Shown here: positions 14,315 to 15,998 of the stretch, in pieces
Layout: the number at the start of each line of letters is the position of its first letter
How positions within the stretch are numbered: the first letter of the stretch is position 1
Source: an uncultured Oscillospiraceae bacterium
Lineage (GTDB): Bacteria > Bacillota > Clostridia > Oscillospirales > Oscillospiraceae
Reading direction: 5' to 3'
Assembly (NCBI GenBank): GCA_934668285.1
Contig: CAKUNB010000021.1
Location: 1 to 15,998, forward strand
Length of the DNA stretch: 15,998 nucleotides
Notes under the pieces: model-generated
The model's database searches: none
What the model saw: the letters and a program-made list of their open reading frames with translations, nothing else
What the model was told of the DNA's origin: nothing
Position numbers and translations under genes: made by a program

Positions 14315-15265
14315 ATGGAATTTCAATACAAAGGTCTGAAGGGGACGCTGGAGCATCTGAGCGTTTCCGACAGCGACATCGATAAGCATCTGGAACGGAT
14401 GCGTTCACAGACACCCGACATTACGGTTATCACAAACCGCCCCTCCGTCCTCGGCGACGAGCTGGTGCTGGACTATTCCGGTGCGGTGGACGGCGTGAAA
14501 TTCGACGGCGGCACGGCGCAGATGCAGACGCTGACCCTCGGCAGCGGGGCGTTCATCCCCGGCTTTGAGGAGCAGTTGCTGAACAAGAATCCCGGCGACC
14601 GCGTAACGGTGAGCGTCCGTTTTCCGGAGCAATATCACGCAGCGGAGCTGGCCGGAAAGGACGCGGAATTCGACTGTCTGATCCACGAGATCCGCACCCA
14701 CGGTGTCTACGCGCTCGACGACCGCTTTGCCCGCGAGGTCGGCCGCTGCGAAAACATGGCGCAGCTGCGTCAGGAGGTCAGGAAGGCCCTGCAGGCCTAC
14801 TACGACGACCGCGCCGAGGCCGAGCTGATGGACAAGCTCCTGCGGCAGGCTGCGGCGACGCTGGACTATACGCCCACGCAGGCCGAGCTGGACCGCGCGG
14901 TGGACGAGGAGCTGAACAATCTCCGTGCCCAGCTTGCCCAGCAGGGCCTGACGCTCGACGCATATTGCAGCTTTACAGGGAAAACCGAGGCCGAGCTGCG
15001 CGACGAGCTGCTGCCCGACGCGCGGCAGGGTCTGCTCATCCGCACAACCATTCAGAAAATCGCCGCACTGGAGGCTATCGTCGCCGAGGACGCGGAGATC
15101 GAGCGGGCGCAGCAGGAAATCTGCCGCCAGAACAACATCAACCTCGATCAGCTCGACGACGATTCCGTTGGCGCATTCGAGCAGGCAGTCATCCAGACCG
15201 TCGTTGCACGGAAGGTTCTTGCACTGGTGCGCGAATCCGCTGAAATTGCGAATAAGGACATTTAA
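14315..15265 (+). CDS. Trigger-factor-like FKBP peptidyl-prolyl isomerase lacking the ribosome-binding domain
   Basis: A 316-residue cytoplasmic protein. Residues about 45-127 form an FKBP domain with the trigger-factor pattern: LGDELVLDYSGAVDGVKFDGG, LTLGSGAFIPGFEEQL, VRFPEQYHAAELAGKDAEF. The rest is the helical trigger-factor chaperone domain (FAREVGRCENMAQLRQEVRK and following). True trigger factor is about 430 residues and begins with a ribosome-docking domain; here only about 30 unrelated residues (MEFQYKGLKGTLEHLSVSD) precede the FKBP part. The start at ATG 14315 follows AAGGAGA and is 16 bases after the DUF3786 stop, so there is no room for a lost domain upstream. It should fold or isomerise client proteins after release rather than at the ribosome. 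Its place in the RACo-DUF3786 unit suggests clients among the acetyl-CoA pathway proteins, which is inference. Confidence 0.87.
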   Translation: MEFQYKGLKGTLEHLSVSDSDIDKHLERMRSQTPDITVITNRPSVLGDELVLDYSGAVDGVKFDGGTAQMQTLTLGSGAFIPGFEEQLLNKNPGDRVTVSVRFPEQYHAAELAGKDAEFDCLIHEIRTHGVYALDDRFAREVGRCENMAQLRQEVRKALQAYYDDRAEAELMDKLLRQAAATLDYTPTQAELDRAVDEELNNLRAQLAQQGLTLDAYCSFTGKTEAELRDELLPDARQGLLIRTTIQKIAALEAIVAEDAEIERAQQEICRQNNINLDQLDDDSVGAFEQAVIQTVVARKVLALVRESAEIANKDI

Positions 15266-15315
15266 CAGTGCTTGTTTTGTTGTTTTACTAATTGTTTTGT
15301 GATGCAGTGCCGTGC

Positions 15316-15339
15316 AAAAAATTCATCAGATGATTTTTT
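15316..15339 (+). terminator. Weak AT-rich terminator candidate after the trigger-factor-like gene
   Basis: AAAAAA (15316-15321) and TCAT (15323-15326) pair with ATGA (15330-15333) and TTTTTT (15334-15339), with one bulged T and a CAG loop. More T-rich sequence follows (to about 15348). The stem is weak in GC, so termination may be partial. Confidence 0.35.
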
Positions 15340-15372
15340 CTTCTTTTTGCCGTAAAAATCTGTCTCCAGATA

Positions 15373-15401
15373 TTGACAAGCTCTCAGACAGATGTTATAA
15401 T
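15373..15401 (+). promoter_or_regulatory. Full-consensus sigma-A promoter for fhs
   Basis: TTGACA (15373-15378), a 17-base spacer and TATAAT (15396-15401): a perfect match to the consensus. The transcript should start near 15408, giving a leader of almost 120 bases. A promoter this strong with a palindrome directly at the start region suggests that expression is held back by a repressor or by the leader RNA. Confidence 0.88.
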
Positions 15402-15411
15402 GCAACCATAC

Positions 15412-15466
15412 CGATATATTTATATCGAATGATGCCGGGAGTCGCGGACGAATGAAGCGCGGCATC
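15412..15466 (+). promoter_or_regulatory. fhs leader element: palindrome plus GCGGACGAATGAA box (shared with metF)
   Basis: CGATATATTTATATCG (15412-15427) is a perfect inverted repeat. After 16 bases comes GCGGACGAATGAA (15444-15456). CCG (15435-15437) can pair with CGG (15445-15447) over 7 bases, exactly as in the metF leader. Alternatively GATGCCG (15431-15437) pairs with CGGCATC (15460-15466), with CGC/GCG stacked inside (15443-15445 with 15457-15459), presenting GGACGAATGAA as a loop. The two folds are exclusive. The function is inferred to be control of methyl-branch expression. Confidence 0.6.
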
Positions 15467-15479
15467 AAAGAAAAATTAT

Positions 15480-15517
15480 TCCCGGGGGTAGTGAAAGATC
15501 CCGGGACTACAAGGAGG
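15480..15517 (+). promoter_or_regulatory. Leader hairpin beside the fhs ribosome site
   Basis: TCCCGGG (15480-15486) pairs with CCCGGGA (15500-15506) over a 13-base loop. GTAGT in that loop (15488-15492) is complementary to ACTAC (15506-15510), which abuts the ribosome site AAGGAGG (15511-15517). The order a-b-a'-b' is that of a pseudoknot, but with no linker between a' and b' the pairings are more likely alternatives. Either could change access to the ribosome site. Confidence 0.55.
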
Positions 15518-15525
15518 AAATTCCC

Positions 15526-15998
15526 ATGGCAATCGAATTCAAGGACGGCAAGTACGTAGACGAAACCGGTCGTGTGACCCTCGACCCCACCGTCTACAAG
15601 GACTGGCAGATCGCTGAGGAAGCCGAAAAGACCCTTCCCTCCGTGGATTATTTCCGCGAGAAGCTGGGCCTGCTCCCCGATGAGATCATCCCCTACGGCA
15701 AGACCCCGAAGCTCGATTTCATCAAGATCATGAACCGACTGAAGGACAAGCCCGACGGCAAGTTCATCGAAGTCACCGCCATCACCCCCACCCCGCTGGG
15801 CGAAGGCAAGTCCACCACCTCGCTGGGTCTGATCGAAGGCCTCGGCAAGCTCGGCAAGAACGTTGGCGGCTGCCTGCGTCAGCCCTCCGGCGGCCCGACC
15901 ATGAACGTCAAGGGTACCGCTGCCGGCGGCGGCAACGCCCTGCTGATGCCCATGACCGAGTTCTCTCTGGGTCTGACCGGCGACATCAACGACATCAT
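15526..15998 (+). CDS. fhs: Formate-tetrahydrofolate ligase, N-terminal part (cut by window edge)
   Basis: Uses ATP to join formate to THF, giving 10-formyl-THF, the entry step of the methyl branch. The first 157 residues are present and open to the edge; the family is about 560 long. Seen in order: [32 protein letters not shown], the nucleotide loop [14 protein letters not shown] (about residue 88-101), [21 protein letters not shown] and [14 protein letters not shown]. The first signature reads [11 protein letters not shown] where most enzymes have GIKGGAAGGGY, and TGDIND replaces the common TGDIHA, so this is a divergent subtype. RQPS is also found in eukaryotic C1-THF synthases. It has about 20-25 extra N-terminal residues ([18 protein letters not shown]). 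The ATG at 15526 follows AAGGAGG. It has its own strong promoter and structured leader. Confidence 0.93.
   Translation, partial: MAIEFKDGKYVDETGRVTLDPTVYKDWQIAEEAEKTLPSVDYFREKLGLLPDEIIPYGKTPKLDFIKIMNRLKDKPDGKFIEVTAITPTPLGEGKSTTSLGLIEGLGKLGKNVGGCLRQPSGGPTMNVKGTAAGGGNALLMPMTEFSLGLTGDINDI

Noticed and set aside
15481..15510. True H-type pseudoknot from CCCGGG/CCCGGG and GTAGT/ACTAC
   Set aside because: The order of pairing segments is right, but no bases connect the second and fourth segments, so both helices could hardly form together. It is treated as alternative hairpins.
15412..15525. ZTP (pfl) or THF riboswitch in front of fhs
   Set aside because: These classes are expected near fhs, but the conserved cores I remember for them are not seen. 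The leader is structured, yet I cannot assign it to a known class.
1..15998. CRISPR arrays, tRNA or rRNA genes, insertion sequences, integrases or toxin-antitoxin pairs
   Set aside because: None seen: no regularly spaced repeats, no recognisable tRNA arms, and no transposase or recombinase motifs in any convincing frame.

Overview
The window looks like the chromosome of an anaerobic Firmicute of the class Clostridia, probably an Oscillospirales gut-type lineage. This rests on strong AAGGAGG-type ribosome sites, AT-rich sigma-A-like promoters set against GC-rich coding sequence, an HPr kinase gene, an SLH-domain surface protein and a large block of acetyl-CoA (Wood-Ljungdahl) pathway genes. 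The genus cannot be named from sequence reading alone.

Layout. At the left edge hprK (minus strand, cut by the window) diverges from rpmB (plus strand, TTG start), and rpmB ends at a clear terminator. Everything after that is on the plus strand. metF (methylene-THF reductase) has its own promoter and is followed by cooC (nickel-insertion ATPase), acsD (corrinoid iron-sulfur protein small subunit) and a 758-residue gene that joins the corrinoid protein large subunit (AcsC) to the methyl-THF methyltransferase (AcsE) in one polypeptide. A terminator-like hairpin follows. Next come a small membrane-anchored unknown, acsB (acetyl-CoA synthase with an intact A-cluster motif), a cupin, a secreted BspA/SLH protein, acsV (RACo, the reductive activator of the corrinoid protein), a DUF3786 gene and a trigger-factor-like FKBP protein lacking the ribosome-binding domain. 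After a 260-base regulatory gap, fhs (formate-THF ligase) begins and runs off the right edge.

How the genes work together. Fhs activates formate onto THF and MetF makes methyl-THF. The AcsE part of the fusion moves the methyl group to the cobalamin of AcsC/AcsD, RACo re-reduces that cobalamin when it is oxidised, and AcsB condenses methyl, CO and CoA. CooC would load nickel. The CO dehydrogenase subunit (acsA/cooS), metV, folD, fchA, formate dehydrogenase and Rnf are not in the window.

Most notable: (1) the AcsC-AcsE fusion; (2) a shared leader upstream of metF and fhs, made of a 16-bp palindrome of the form CGATA(A/T)ATTT(G/A)TATCG followed 15-16 bases later by GCGGACGAA(C/T)GAA, which suggests common control of the two methyl-branch genes; (3) a structured fhs leader with competing hairpins beside the ribosome site; (4) acsB without an adjacent CO dehydrogenase gene and surrounded by surface-protein genes; (5) DUF3786 and a truncated trigger-factor-like protein downstream of RACo as candidate accessory factors.
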